Below, in pieces: positions 1 through 8,623 of a stretch of 39,168 nucleotides of DNA (its first letter is position 1; every line of letters starts with the position of its first letter). Source of the stretch: Fulvimonas sp. R45 (GTDB lineage: Bacteria; Pseudomonadota; Gammaproteobacteria; Xanthomonadales; Rhodanobacteraceae); contig NZ_JASERU010000026.1 of NCBI RefSeq assembly GCF_030504985.1, positions 1-39,168 on the forward strand, given 5' to 3'. The translations under genes and the position numbers were made by a program. The notes under the pieces are model-generated. The model saw only the letters and a program-made list of their open reading frames with translations, was not told the DNA's origin and searched no databases.

Positions 1-1780
1 TGCCGGTGGCGCTGGTGCCCAGGTCCTGGCTCTTGAAGCCGGACAGCACGCCGGCGTGCTGGTTGCCGGTGAACCACGCGGCGGCGTTGCCGGTGGCGCC
101 GGAGGGGCCGCCGGCCCTCTGGTTGTAGGGGGCGTCCGGGTTGCCCTGGCCGTTGTAGAGGCTGGCCACCACGACGGGCCGGTCGATGTCGCCTTCCAGG
201 TAGTCGAGCCACACCTCCTGGCCCACGCGCGGCAGCATGGCGCTGCCCCAGTTGCCGCCGGCCAGCGGGGTGGCCACCCGTGCCCAGGTGCCGGCGCCGG
301 CATCGGCGGGGGCGTTGGCGTCGCGCGGGTGGTCGAGGCGACTGGCGGCATGGCCGCCGCGTTGCCAGTGCTGCTGCACCACCACGCGGTGGTCGCGGTC
401 GGTATGGAGGGGCGTGCCGTTGCCGACCACGATGGCGCTCTGGCTGCCGCTGGCGCTGGGGGCGGGATGGCGGCGCAGGCCGTGGCCGGCCGGCGTGCGG
501 GGGCGGTAGGTGCGGGCGACGGGCAGGGCGGTGAAGGTGTTGGTATAGAGCGGGAGGTGGTCGTTGCCGAGGGGGGCCGGGGTGGCTTGATCCGCAGGAT
601 GCCGGTCTTTCGCGAGCATCTGCCCCTCACCCAGCCCTCTCCCCGTGGGGGAGAGGGTTTTGAAAGCCTGTCCCAGCGCCTGTTCGATGGCGCCCTGCAC
701 GTCGGCGTCGAGGTTGTTGCGGGCGTGATGCTCCACGCGCAGGCAGGCCAGCGGCTCGGCGTCCTGGGTGGGGTGTTCACTGAGGCGGAAGCTCCGGCCC
801 GGCGCCAGCCGGCGCACGCTGCCGCTGCCGTCGACGAGGCAGGCGTCGACGTGCCGCGCATCGAGGTGCTGGCGCGCGCGCAGCTGGCCCTGGGCGTTGC
901 CGGTCCAGGCGTAGGGGCCGGCGGTGTCGTCGTCCAGCGCATCCACGGCGGGGCCGTCGGCCTGGGCCTGGGCGGGGCGCAGCGAGAGGCTGCGGTAGTC
1001 CCAGCTGGCGCGGGCCACCTGGCCGGTCTGCCAGCGGCGCACCGGCGCCCAGTGCTGGATGGTGTCGTCGCGCTCGGTGGCGTCGCTGCGGTGGTAGCGC
1101 ACGGTGATGGCATCGCCCGCCTTGAAAGCCTCGTTGCTGTCCGCCAGCACCAGGGTGTGGCTGCCGAGGGTGGGCGAGGCGGCATCGCCGGCGTGCTCGA
1201 ACCAGTAGAACAGGCCTTCCTCGGCGAGCAGCCGTTCGACGAAGGCGAAATCGGATTCCTGGTATTGCGAGGTGAGGCTGCGCTTCAGATAGGCGGACCG
1301 GTCGGCCAGTTCCCAGCGCCAGGCCGGCGCCACCACGCCCCGGGCGTAGTGGCCGAAGATGCGTTCGACGATCTCGATGACGCTCAGGTCGCGAAAGGCG
1401 AAGCTGTCCTGGCGGTAGCGCAGCAGCGCCAGCCAGGGCTCGACCACCAGCCGGTAGCGCGCCATGCCGCCGTTGCTGCCCACGCGTTCGAACGCGGTGA
1501 CGTGGCCGTGGAACGGGCGCAGGTCGGTGCGCGAGTCGGCGGTGAGCAGCTCCAGCAACACCGGCGCGCCGGTCAGCGTCTCCAGCGGCAGGTGGGCGTT
1601 GGGCGACAGCGCGGCGAGCTCGAAGCGGAAACCGCCCTGGTCCACCGCCTCCCAGCCGTCCAGCCGTTCGGCCACCAAGGTGTCGCCGCCCAGCGGGGTA
1701 TGCAGGCGCAACAGGCGGTCGTGCTGGCGCGCCGCGCCCCAGAGGATCTGCATCAGGTCCATTGCTGCCATGGGAGTCAT
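1..1780 (-). CDS. vgrG: VgrG1, T6SS spike protein (TssI), 3' end cut by window edge
   Basis: About 593 residues are visible; the C-terminus lies beyond base 1. VgrG trimers cap the Hcp tube and carry effectors. The N-terminal phage gp27-like part contains QYQESDFAFVERLLAEEGL, a VgrG hallmark, at about residues 173-191. It is followed by the gp5-like OB fold with DYLEGDIDRPVVV and LYNGQG near residues 525-545. The last visible residues (SGFKSQ) begin the gp5-needle/DUF2345 part. Three in-frame ATGs (1780, 1771, 1762) compete; 1780 is used here and the ribosome site is weak. A perfect GC-rich hairpin (635-657) is translated inside the gene at about residues 375-382. The gene follows clpV and a small unknown gene, so it may belong to the same operon. 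The identity as VgrG is secure; the cargo is outside the window. Confidence 0.93.
   Translation of the reverse strand, partial: MTPMAAMDLMQILWGAARQHDRLLRLHTPLGGDTLVAERLDGWEAVDQGGFRFELAALSPNAHLPLETLTGAPVLLELLTADSRTDLRPFHGHVTAFERVGSNGGMARYRLVVEPWLALLRYRQDSFAFRDLSVIEIVERIFGHYARGVVAPAWRWELADRSAYLKRSLTSQYQESDFAFVERLLAEEGLFYWFEHAGDAASPTLGSHTLVLADSNEAFKAGDAITVRYHRSDATERDDTIQHWAPVRRWQTGQVARASWDYRSLSLRPAQAQADGPAVDALDDDTAGPYAWTGNAQGQLRARQHLDARHVDACLVDGSGSVRRLAPGRSFRLSEHPTQDAEPLACLRVEHHARNNLDADVQGAIEQALGQAFKTLSPTGRGLGEGQMLAKDRHPADQATPAPLGNDHLPLYTNTFTALPVARTYRPRTPAGHGLRRHPAPSASGSQSAIVVGNGTPLHTDRDHRVVVQQHWQRGGHAASRLDHPRDANAPADAGAGTWARVATPLAGGNWGSAMLPRVGQEVWLDYLEGDIDRPVVVASLYNGQGNPDAPYNQRAGGPSGATGNAAAWFTGNQHAGVLSGFKSQDLGTSATG
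635..657. repeat. REP-like hairpin inside the vgrG1 coding sequence
   Basis: A perfect 10-bp inverted repeat, CCCTCTCCCC, loop GTG, GGGGAGAGGG, lies in an extended block at about 620-660 of the common CCCTCACCC...CCCTCTCCCC...GGGGAGAGGG type. Such dispersed palindromes are frequent between genes in Xanthomonadales and other proteobacteria (general knowledge). Here the block is read in frame on the minus strand as KTLSPTGRGLGEG. It falls between the conserved NNL strand and the YTNTF strand of VgrG, where the three VgrGs of this window differ in length. It looks like a repeat inserted into a tolerant loop. Confidence 0.75.
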
Positions 1781-1847
1781 CCGTTGTCCGTGTGCCTGCG
1801 ATGCCGGGGCGGCGCCGGTCCGCCCCTGCCCGTGCCTCGAGCGTGGC

Positions 1848-2198
1848 TTATGCGGTGATGTCGACGATGTGCAGCTGCGGGCGTTCCTTGCAGCGCAGGT
1901 GGTAGCTCGCCTTCCCCACGCGCAGGGTGATGTGCGGGTTGGGATCCGCGCCGCGCTGCGCGTCGCCGGTGCCGCCCGCGTGTACGGTGGCGCGGGCGGA
2001 CCACGTCTGCTGCCGCATCTGGACGAGCAACTCGCGCGCCCGGTGGTAGGCCGCGTGGGACGCGCTGTCCAGCAGGTCGACGATCACGCCCGGGTCGAGC
2101 TTGGCCCAGCCGCGCCGGGTGAGCATCACCGGCTGGTACTGGTTGCGCCAGTCCGGCGCGCAGTGCTTGAGGATGGCTTCGCGTTGCTGGTTGTTCAT
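1848..2198 (-). CDS. Hypothetical protein between clpV and vgrG1
   Basis: This 116-residue protein is not one I recognise. It is probably cytoplasmic: no signal peptide or membrane segment is seen. It has a helical N-terminal half with many Arg and Gln residues (NNQQREAILKHCAPDW, then an RARELLVQMRQQTW stretch). The C-terminal part looks like beta strands (HITLRVGKASYHLRC, QLHIVDI). The start has a very strong ribosome site (AGGAGGT, 4-5 nt before the ATG at 2198). It begins 13 nt after the clpV stop and ends 67 nt before vgrG1. Position suggests a VgrG-loading adaptor, a small baseplate accessory or an immunity-like protein; none of these can be shown from sequence. Confidence 0.8.
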   Translation of the reverse strand: MNNQQREAILKHCAPDWRNQYQPVMLTRRGWAKLDPGVIVDLLDSASHAAYHRARELLVQMRQQTWSARATVHAGGTGDAQRGADPNPHITLRVGKASYHLRCKERPQLHIVDITA

Positions 2199-2211
2199 GG
2201 CGACCTCCTGG

Positions 2212-4941
2212 TCACTTCACCGTGTATCTGAAAGCGCCGTGCTTGTCGGCGCCCACCTTGATCTTCTGGATCGCGCCGCCTTCGGCCATGCGCGCCAGCA
2301 CGCTGTCGGCCACTTCCGGCAGCAGGCTGCCGTTCAAGATGTGGTCGACGTTGCGCGCGCCGGTGTCCACCTCGGTGCAGCGCGCCAGCACCGCCTCGAC
2401 CAGCGCGTCGTCGTAGGCGAACTCGGCCTGGTGGTTGGCGGCCACGCGCCGGCCGATGCGGTCGAGCTTGAGCCGGATGATCCGCTCCAGCACGTCGTCG
2501 CTGATCGGGTAGTACGGGATCACCTTCATGCGGCCGAGGAAGGCGGGCTTGAAGGCCTTGTACAGCACCGGGCGCAGCAGTTCGGCCAGCGCGTCGGCGG
2601 CGGGGATCTCCTCGGCCGGCTTGTTGAGGCAGGCCTGCATGATCTCGCGCGAACCCACGTTGCTGGTGAGGATGATCAGCGTGTTGCGGAAGTCGATCTC
2701 GCGGCCTTCGGCGTCGTCCATCACGCCCTTGTCGAAGACCTGGAAGAACAGCTCCAGCACGTCCGGGTGGGCCTTCTCGATCTCGTCCAGCAACACCACG
2801 GAGTACGGGCTGCGCCGCACCGCCTCGGTGAGCACGCCGCCCTCGCCGTAGCCCACGTAGCCGGGCGGCGAGCCCTTCAGGCCCGACACGGTATGGGCCT
2901 CCTGGTACTCGCTCATGTTGATGGTGATCAGCTTGCGCTCGCCGCCGTAGAGGATGTCGGCCAGCGCCAGCGCGGTCTCGGTCTTGCCCACGCCGGAGGG
3001 GCCGACGAACAGGAACACGCCCTTGGGCTTGTTCGGGTCTTCCAGGTTGGCGCGCGCGGTGCGCACGCGTTGGGCGATCGCGTCCAGCGCGTGGTCCTGG
3101 CCGATCACGCGCGCCGCCAGCGAGGGCTGCAGCTGGCGCACGGTGCGGATCTCGTCCTTCACCATCTTGCCGAGCGGGATGCCGGTCCAGGCGGCCACGA
3201 TCTCGGCCACCACGATGCCGTCGACCTGGATCGGGATCAGCGGGGACTCGCCCTGCAGCGCGGCCAGCTCGTCGTAGAGCTTGTGCAGCTCGGCCTTGCG
3301 CGGATCGGCATCGGCCGCCCTGGTGGCGGGTTTCTTCTTCTTCGCGGCGGGCTTGTCGGCGGGCGCGGCGGCTTCGGCTTCCGCGGGCGCGGCGGGTGCG
3401 TTCTCCAGCTCGGCGCGCAGCGCCTTGATCTTCGCCACCACGGCGCGCTCGGCTTCCCAGCGCTGCTCGTCGGCCTCGAGCCTGGCCTCGACCTCGGCCT
3501 GCTCGGCGCGCAGCGCGGCGAGGCGCCTGTCGTGGCTGCCGCCGGCGGCGACCTCGCGCTCCAGCGCGCCGGCCTCGGCGGCGAGGCGGGCGAGGCGCTT
3601 GCGCGCGTCGTCGATCGCCGCGGGCGTGGCGGTCTGGCCCAGCGCCACGCGCGCGCAGGCGGTGTCGAGCACGCTGACGCCCTTGTCCGGCAGCTGGCGG
3701 CCGGCGATGTAGCGGTGCGAGAGGCGGCAGGCCTCGGTGACGGCCTCGTCGAGGATGCGCACGTTGAAGTGCTTCTCCATCAGCGGCACCATGCCGCGCA
3801 GCATCGCGGCGGCCAGTTCCTCGCCGGGCTCCTCGACCTTGATGACCTGGAAGCGGCGGGCCAGCGCGGCGTCCTTCTCGAAGTACTTCTTGTACTCGCC
3901 CCAGGTGGTGGCCGCGATGGTGCGCAGCTCGCCGCGCGCCAGCGCGGGCTTGAGCAGGTTGGCGGCGTCGTTCTGCCCGGCCGGGCCGCCGGCGCCGATC
4001 ATGGTGTGCGCCTCGTCGATGAACAGGATGATCGGCTTCGGGCTCTTCTTCACCTCGTCGATCACGTTCTTCAGGCGGTTCTCGAATTCGCCCTTCACGC
4101 TGGCGCCGGCCTGCAGCAGGCCCATGTCCAGCGTGTGCAGCTCCACGCCCTGCAGCGGCGGCGGCACGTCGCCCTCGGCGATCTTCAGCGCCAGGCCCTC
4201 GACCACCGCGGTCTTGCCCACGCCGGCCTCGCCGGTGAGGATGGGATTGTTCTGGCGCCGGCGCATCAGGATGTCGATGGCCTGGCGGATCTCGGTGTCG
4301 CGGCCGACCACGGGGTCGAGCTTGCCGTCGCGCGCGCGCTGGGTGAGGTTGGTGGTGAACTGGTCCAGCGCGGGCGTCTTGCCCAGCGCGTTGGGCTGTG
4401 GCGCGGCGGCTTCCTCGCCGTTTTCGCCAGCGGCGGGCGCGTCGGCGAAAGCCACGCTCTCGCCGGCTTCGCTGGAACCCTGGGTGGCCCTGGCGAAATC
4501 GTGCTTGATCTCGTCCAGCTTGAAGCGCGCGAACTGCGCCGAGGCACGCTGCGCCAGCTGCGCGAGTTCCGGCTGAGTGAGCAGGGCCAGCAGCAGGTGG
4601 CCGCTGCGGATGCGGGTGGTGTGCGCGTCCAGCGAGGCGATCAGCCAGGCGTGCTCGAACAGCGTGGGCAGGCGCGGCGAGAACACCGGCGTGCGCGTGT
4701 TGCCGTCGCGGAAGCGCGCGATCTCGGCGGTCAGGTCGCGTTCGAGCTGTTCCAGGCCCACGCCGGAATGACGGGCGATCACCGCGAAATCGCTCTGCGG
4801 CTGTTCCAGCAGGGCCAGCAGCAGGTGTTCCAGGTCGACCTCGTAATGCCCGCGCGCCATGCACAGGTTGGCGGCACGCTCGGCGGCGCGACGGCAGGTG
4901 TCGTCCAGTTTCCCGATCAGGGTCTTGAGGTTGATGCTCAT
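2212..4941 (-). CDS. tssH: ClpV (TssH), AAA+ ATPase that recycles the T6SS sheath
   Basis: The 909-residue protein has the usual ClpV length. It unfolds contracted TssB/TssC sheath in the cytoplasm so the subunits can be reused. A Clp N-domain covers about residues 1-150. The first AAA+ module has Walker A GEAGVGKT (237-244) and Walker B ILFIDEAH (305-312). A coiled-coil middle region rich in Ala and Glu follows, with a Lys-rich insert (KPAAKKKKPATRA). The second AAA+ module has Walker A GPSGVGKT (647-654) and Walker B VVLLDEIEKAH. The start MSINLKTLIGKLDD is typical of ClpV. It lies 12 nt after the tssG stop in the tssB-to-vgrG1 operon. Both ATPase sites look intact. Confidence 0.97.
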   Translation of the reverse strand: MSINLKTLIGKLDDTCRRAAERAANLCMARGHYEVDLEHLLLALLEQPQSDFAVIARHSGVGLEQLERDLTAEIARFRDGNTRTPVFSPRLPTLFEHAWLIASLDAHTTRIRSGHLLLALLTQPELAQLAQRASAQFARFKLDEIKHDFARATQGSSEAGESVAFADAPAAGENGEEAAAPQPNALGKTPALDQFTTNLTQRARDGKLDPVVGRDTEIRQAIDILMRRRQNNPILTGEAGVGKTAVVEGLALKIAEGDVPPPLQGVELHTLDMGLLQAGASVKGEFENRLKNVIDEVKKSPKPIILFIDEAHTMIGAGGPAGQNDAANLLKPALARGELRTIAATTWGEYKKYFEKDAALARRFQVIKVEEPGEELAAAMLRGMVPLMEKHFNVRILDEAVTEACRLSHRYIAGRQLPDKGVSVLDTACARVALGQTATPAAIDDARKRLARLAAEAGALEREVAAGGSHDRRLAALRAEQAEVEARLEADEQRWEAERAVVAKIKALRAELENAPAAPAEAEAAAPADKPAAKKKKPATRAADADPRKAELHKLYDELAALQGESPLIPIQVDGIVVAEIVAAWTGIPLGKMVKDEIRTVRQLQPSLAARVIGQDHALDAIAQRVRTARANLEDPNKPKGVFLFVGPSGVGKTETALALADILYGGERKLITINMSEYQEAHTVSGLKGSPPGYVGYGEGGVLTEAVRRSPYSVVLLDEIEKAHPDVLELFFQVFDKGVMDDAEGREIDFRNTLIILTSNVGSREIMQACLNKPAEEIPAADALAELLRPVLYKAFKPAFLGRMKVIPYYPISDDVLERIIRLKLDRIGRRVAANHQAEFAYDDALVEAVLARCTEVDTGARNVDHILNGSLLPEVADSVLARMAEGGAIQKIKVGADKHGAFRYTVK

Positions 4942-4953
4942 CCAGTGAGTGCC

Positions 4954-6039
4954 TTAGTTCAATGTGTGTACGAGATAGCTGGCGTCGGCGCGGTGGCCGC
5001 CGGCCGGGCGCGTGTTGACCATGGCGTCCCAGCCCAGACGGCCGCCGGTGGCCGCGGTGAGGCCGGTGGGACGCACGTCGTCCCGGTGCAGCACCAGCCG
5101 CACTTCGTATTCCAGCGCGTCGCCGCCGAGCAGGGTGAGCCATTTGGCCAGCGCCGCCGCGGCCTTGCCGCCGGGCAGGAAATCCTCGAAGCGCGCACGG
5201 CGCAGCGGGCCGATCCAGAGCCGGATGCGCAGGTCGCGCTGCCACACGCGCTCGCCGGCCAGCGCGGTGCGGCCCAGCACGGCGTTGCGGCTGCCCAGGC
5301 GCGAGTGCTGGCTGGCCGGCACCGCGTACCACGCGCCGGCGAACTGTTCCACGCGCACGTCGGCGCTGAAGTATTCGCGCAGCATGCCTTGCAGGAAGGC
5401 GCCCGACAGCGGCCGCTGGCCCACCCCGGCGGCGTAGTAGGCGATGGCCTGGTCGAACACCGCGCCACGCCCCTTGGCCAGCTTCGCGCGCAGCGCGGGC
5501 GAGCCCATGCCGGCCAGCGACAGCACCAGCGGCAGGAAGCGTTCGCGCCGGTCCAGTTCGTACTGGAAGGCCAGCCGGTATTTCTTCCACGCGGCGTAGA
5601 ACAGCGCCACCGCGCGGTTGTTGAAGATGTCCAGGAAGGCGCGCGCGGCATGGTCGCGGTGGTAGGTCTCGCGCTCGCCCAGGCGCTCGGTGTAGCCGAA
5701 CGGCAGTACGCCCTGGCCGCCCAGCATGCCCATGAAGGCCGGGGTGATGTCCACCTCGGCCAGCGCGGACCAGTCCGCCGGCTCGCCGGTTGCGGCCGGG
5801 TCGAACGGCGCGTCTTCGGCGGCGTAGGCGCGCAGCTGCTCGATGTCGCTGGCGGGGAAGCCCATCGACAGGGTGTTGCGGAAGCGCAGCCGCCGCGTCA
5901 CCACGTCCTGCGCGCGCACGCCGTTGCGCACGAACACGTGCTCCAGCACGCGCACGGCCTGGAAGAACTGGAAGCGCTGCGGCGCGGCGAGCAGCCGCTG
6001 CGCTACACCAGGGTCGATTCGCCGCTTCGCGCCGGGCAT
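4954..6039 (-). CDS. tssG: TssG, T6SS baseplate wedge protein
   Basis: A 361-residue protein of the TssG (VasB/ImpH) family. It binds TssF, and TssF2-TssG is the wedge of the baseplate with TssE and TssK, on the cytoplasmic side. The N-terminal RLLAAPQRFQFFQAVRVLE (about residues 14-32) is the family signature, followed by the LRFRNTLSMGFPASDI region. The frame is open much further upstream, but the ATG at 6039 is chosen because GAGGA lies 9 nt before it and the family motif begins soon after. It overlaps the end of tssF by 37 nt, which implies translational coupling, and clpV begins 12 nt downstream. Confidence 0.95.
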   Translation of the reverse strand: MPGAKRRIDPGVAQRLLAAPQRFQFFQAVRVLEHVFVRNGVRAQDVVTRRLRFRNTLSMGFPASDIEQLRAYAAEDAPFDPAATGEPADWSALAEVDITPAFMGMLGGQGVLPFGYTERLGERETYHRDHAARAFLDIFNNRAVALFYAAWKKYRLAFQYELDRRERFLPLVLSLAGMGSPALRAKLAKGRGAVFDQAIAYYAAGVGQRPLSGAFLQGMLREYFSADVRVEQFAGAWYAVPASQHSRLGSRNAVLGRTALAGERVWQRDLRIRLWIGPLRRARFEDFLPGGKAAAALAKWLTLLGGDALEYEVRLVLHRDDVRPTGLTAATGGRLGWDAMVNTRPAGGHRADASYLVHTLN

Positions 6040-7838
6040 CGGATCAGTTCCTCGCCGCTGCGACTGGACAGCAGCACGAGCTGGGTGAAGCTGTTCGCAT
6101 GCACGTACAGCCCGAAGAAGTGGTCGAGCACGCTGGCGAACGCATGGATGCCGGTGCCCACGAAATGGTCCTCGTCGATGGAAAGGCGGATCTCGGTGCC
6201 CCGCGCCACGCTGGCGAAATGCCGCCCCGGCAGCCACGCGGTGACGGCCTGGTGGGCCAGCCCGGCAATGCCCTCGATCATCCGCGACGAGATGGGCGAG
6301 CGCGGCAGGTCGTAGAGCCGGAGCATCTCCTTCAGCGCGGTGGCGCCGCCCTCCACCAGCGAGATGTGGTTGAGCGACAGGTGCGAGATCAGCCGCCACT
6401 GCGCGCCGCGCCCGGCGTCGAAGCGCAGCGAGGGCGTCGGCTTGCGCAGCAGCGAGATGCTGCGCGCCACCGAGCCGCCCTCCATGGTGAGGTCGCCGCC
6501 GGGCACGCCGTAGGCCAGCTGCGACGGCAGGTCGCGGTTGCTGCAGGTCAGTTCCAGGCTCAGCACGTCGGTCTGCGGCATCACCGGGTCGAAGTTCACG
6601 TCGACCATGGACAGCTCGAGCTCGTAGCCGGGGCTCTGCCGCGCCACCGCCTCGTTGCGGTGGGTTACCCAGTACTGCCCGGCGTGTTCCGGGCTTTCGC
6701 CGTGGCGCAGCGAGTAGAACGGGCGGAACTCGACGATGGATTCGCCCTGCGCGGTCTGCTGCACGCGCGCCACGCTGTCGATCGAGTGCACCTCGAAGGC
6801 ATAGGCGCGGCGGGCGTCGGCCACCACCGGGTAGGACACCGCGGCGTGGGTGACGCGGATCGGTTCGGCGCGCTGGCGGAACAGGTTCACCACCGGGGTG
6901 CAGCCCAGCGCCACGTTGGCCGGCGACAGCGTTTCCAGCAGCCGGGCGGGCACCGAATCGGCCGCCACGTCGCGCAGGATCAGGTGCAGCGCGAAGCGCT
7001 TGCCGCCGACCTTGCCGGCGCGGCGCAGGTCGATGTCGAAAAAGCCGAATTTCTCGGGGAAGGCGAACAGCTCGGTGAGCAGGCGGTAGGCCGGGTGCGA
7101 GCGCGCGGGGTAGTCGATCAGCGCCTCGTCGTCAGCCATGCCCACCGGCGCCAGCGGGCTGGTATCCAGCCGCGTCCAGCGGCCGCTGCCTTCCGGTTCC
7201 ACCCAGGCCTGCTCCACCTTCAGCGCGAGCACGTCGCGCAGCACCGCGCAGAACGAAGGTTCGCCGTCGATGAACGCGCGCACCTTGTCCACGCCCAGCG
7301 CCTCCAGCGAGGGGTGCTGCGACTGCAGCTCGAAACGCAAGGTGATCTGCGCGCCGGCCTGGGGCGGCAGGCGCACGTGCGAGGGCACCTGCGCCACCGC
7401 CAGGAACTGCGCCGCGGCGATGCGCAGCGGCGCCAGCACCACGTCGTAGGCGGTGCGGAATCGGCACGGGCCGCCACGCACCGGGCGACTCAGCAGTTCG
7501 GTGCCGCGCGGGATCGTCACCGGCGCGGACAACTGCGCGCCGGCCTGGCCCAGGTCGAAGCGGGCGATCGAGCAGGACGGGAACGGGCGCAGGTAGTGCG
7601 GGTAGAGCACCTCCAGCAGCGCCTCGGTGAACTCCGGGTAGTCGTCCTCGATCTTCTTCGAGATGCGCGCGCCCATCAGCGCGAACGACTCGATCAGCCG
7701 CTCGACGTGCGGGTCCTCGCTGACGTCGCCGACCAGCAGCAGGCGGCCGGCGATCTTCGGGTAGCGTTCGGCGAAGTCGCGCGAGTAGCGCCGCAGGAAT
7801 GCCAGTTCACGCTCGTAGTAGGGGAGCAGGTCTTCCAT
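6003..7838 (-). CDS. tssF: TssF, T6SS baseplate protein
   Basis: A 611-residue protein of the TssF (VasA/ImpG) family, close to the usual length. It forms the baseplate wedge core with TssG and docks on VgrG. The N-terminus LLPYYERELAFLRRYSRDFA and the nearby DPHVERLIESFALMGARI and LYPHYLRPFPS segments (about residues 40-90) are strongly conserved family motifs. The C-terminal FGLYVHANSFTQLVL segment is also typical. The start at 7838 gives the canonical beginning MEDLLPYYERE; the ribosome site (GGGA) is modest. It lies 180 nt after tssE, and no gene is seen in that gap. Its last 37 nt overlap tssG. Confidence 0.96.
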   Translation of the reverse strand: MEDLLPYYERELAFLRRYSRDFAERYPKIAGRLLLVGDVSEDPHVERLIESFALMGARISKKIEDDYPEFTEALLEVLYPHYLRPFPSCSIARFDLGQAGAQLSAPVTIPRGTELLSRPVRGGPCRFRTAYDVVLAPLRIAAAQFLAVAQVPSHVRLPPQAGAQITLRFELQSQHPSLEALGVDKVRAFIDGEPSFCAVLRDVLALKVEQAWVEPEGSGRWTRLDTSPLAPVGMADDEALIDYPARSHPAYRLLTELFAFPEKFGFFDIDLRRAGKVGGKRFALHLILRDVAADSVPARLLETLSPANVALGCTPVVNLFRQRAEPIRVTHAAVSYPVVADARRAYAFEVHSIDSVARVQQTAQGESIVEFRPFYSLRHGESPEHAGQYWVTHRNEAVARQSPGYELELSMVDVNFDPVMPQTDVLSLELTCSNRDLPSQLAYGVPGGDLTMEGGSVARSISLLRKPTPSLRFDAGRGAQWRLISHLSLNHISLVEGGATALKEMLRLYDLPRSPISSRMIEGIAGLAHQAVTAWLPGRHFASVARGTEIRLSIDEDHFVGTGIHAFASVLDHFFGLYVHANSFTQLVLLSSRSGEELIRCPARSGESTLV

Positions 7839-8018
7839 CGGTTCCCATGTGCCCGCAGGTCTGCGCGCCCTCGGTTCAGTCGGATGTTGCGTCGTCGCGT
7901 TCGGTGAAGTGCTTCGTCATGCCGCGCGGAAAGGTGGCTGTCCCGGAGCGTCCGGCAATACGGCCGGGGCGGGTCCGGTCGAGCCGTGGTTCCACGGCAT
8001 CGCCTACGGCGCCTGTCC

Positions 8019-8504
8019 TCATACCGCCGCCGCGCGGCGGTTGCGGCTGACCGAATACTGCAGCGTGGTGGGTTGCAGCAGGGCGTCGAAGTTGATCGGT
8101 TCGCGCGACGGGTGCACCACCAGCAGTGCGCTGATCGAGAAGCGCAGGGCGCCAGTGGCGCGCTGGTCCTGGTCCAGCAGCACGCGGACGTTGGTCAGGC
8201 GGGGTTCGTGGCGCGAGATCGCCAGTTCCAGCGAGCGGCAGATGAAGGCGCGGTCGTCCGAACTGGCCAGGCTGCGGCCGGAGAAGTCGTGGATGCCGTA
8301 GGTGGCGAGCGAACGCTGGCAATGGGGGAAGCGCTTGAGCACGTCCTCCGCCACCACGAAGCGGTTGTTCAGCAGGCCTTCGACGTCGCGTGCCACCGAG
8401 TCCTTGAATTCCTCGTTCGACATCCGCTTCACCGTGCCGAACGTGGCATCACGCGGTGCGTCGTCGAACAGCTTGTCCAGCAGGCTCGGCTCGAAGCCCT
8501 TCAT
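8019..8504 (-). CDS. tssE: TssE, gp25-like T6SS baseplate protein
   Basis: A 161-residue protein of the TssE/gp25 lysozyme-like baseplate family, which helps initiate sheath assembly. The N-terminus SLLDKLFDD is characteristic. The sequence between runs EFKDSVARDVEGLLNNR, YGIHDFSGRSL, and a C-terminal EPRLTNVRVLL followed by LRFSISALL, matching the gp25 fold. The frame is open upstream, but the ATG at 8504 has GGAGGAG 7 nt before it and gives the family start. It sits 119 nt after hcp, and that gap contains a stem-loop. Confidence 0.95.
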   Translation of the reverse strand: MKGFEPSLLDKLFDDAPRDATFGTVKRMSNEEFKDSVARDVEGLLNNRFVVAEDVLKRFPHCQRSLATYGIHDFSGRSLASSDDRAFICRSLELAISRHEPRLTNVRVLLDQDQRATGALRFSISALLVVHPSREPINFDALLQPTTLQYSVSRNRRAAAV

Positions 8505-8576
8505 GGTGCGACTCCTCCGCCGGGCCGCCGCAGGCGTCCGGCCGGTGTTCCGGAAGCCTTCCGCCTGGGAGCGACA

Positions 8577-8602
8577 CGGCGCCGCGGTTGCCCGTGGCGC
8601 CG
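8577..8602. terminator. Stem-loop between hcp and tssE (possible attenuator)
   Basis: Inverted arms CGGCGCC (8577-8583) and GGCGCCG (8596-8602) flank a 12-nt loop in the 119-nt space after hcp. There is no T-run, so it is not a classical terminator. Hcp is needed in far larger amounts than TssE, and a hairpin here could stabilise hcp mRNA or reduce read-through. That role is inference. Confidence 0.3.
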
Positions 8603-8623
8603 CGCCGTCCGTTCCAGTGACGA

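Noticed and set aside
56-1858. A 600-codon plus-strand frame over vgrG1
   Set aside because: It mirrors the VgrG coding strand and shows no domain. The minus-strand frame carries VgrG motifs.
2101-6315. A 1404-codon plus-strand open frame opposite clpV, tssG and tssF
   Set aside because: It lies antisense to three well-matched T6SS genes, is rich in Arg, Gly, His and Gln, and has no recognisable domain. Long antisense frames are expected at this GC content.
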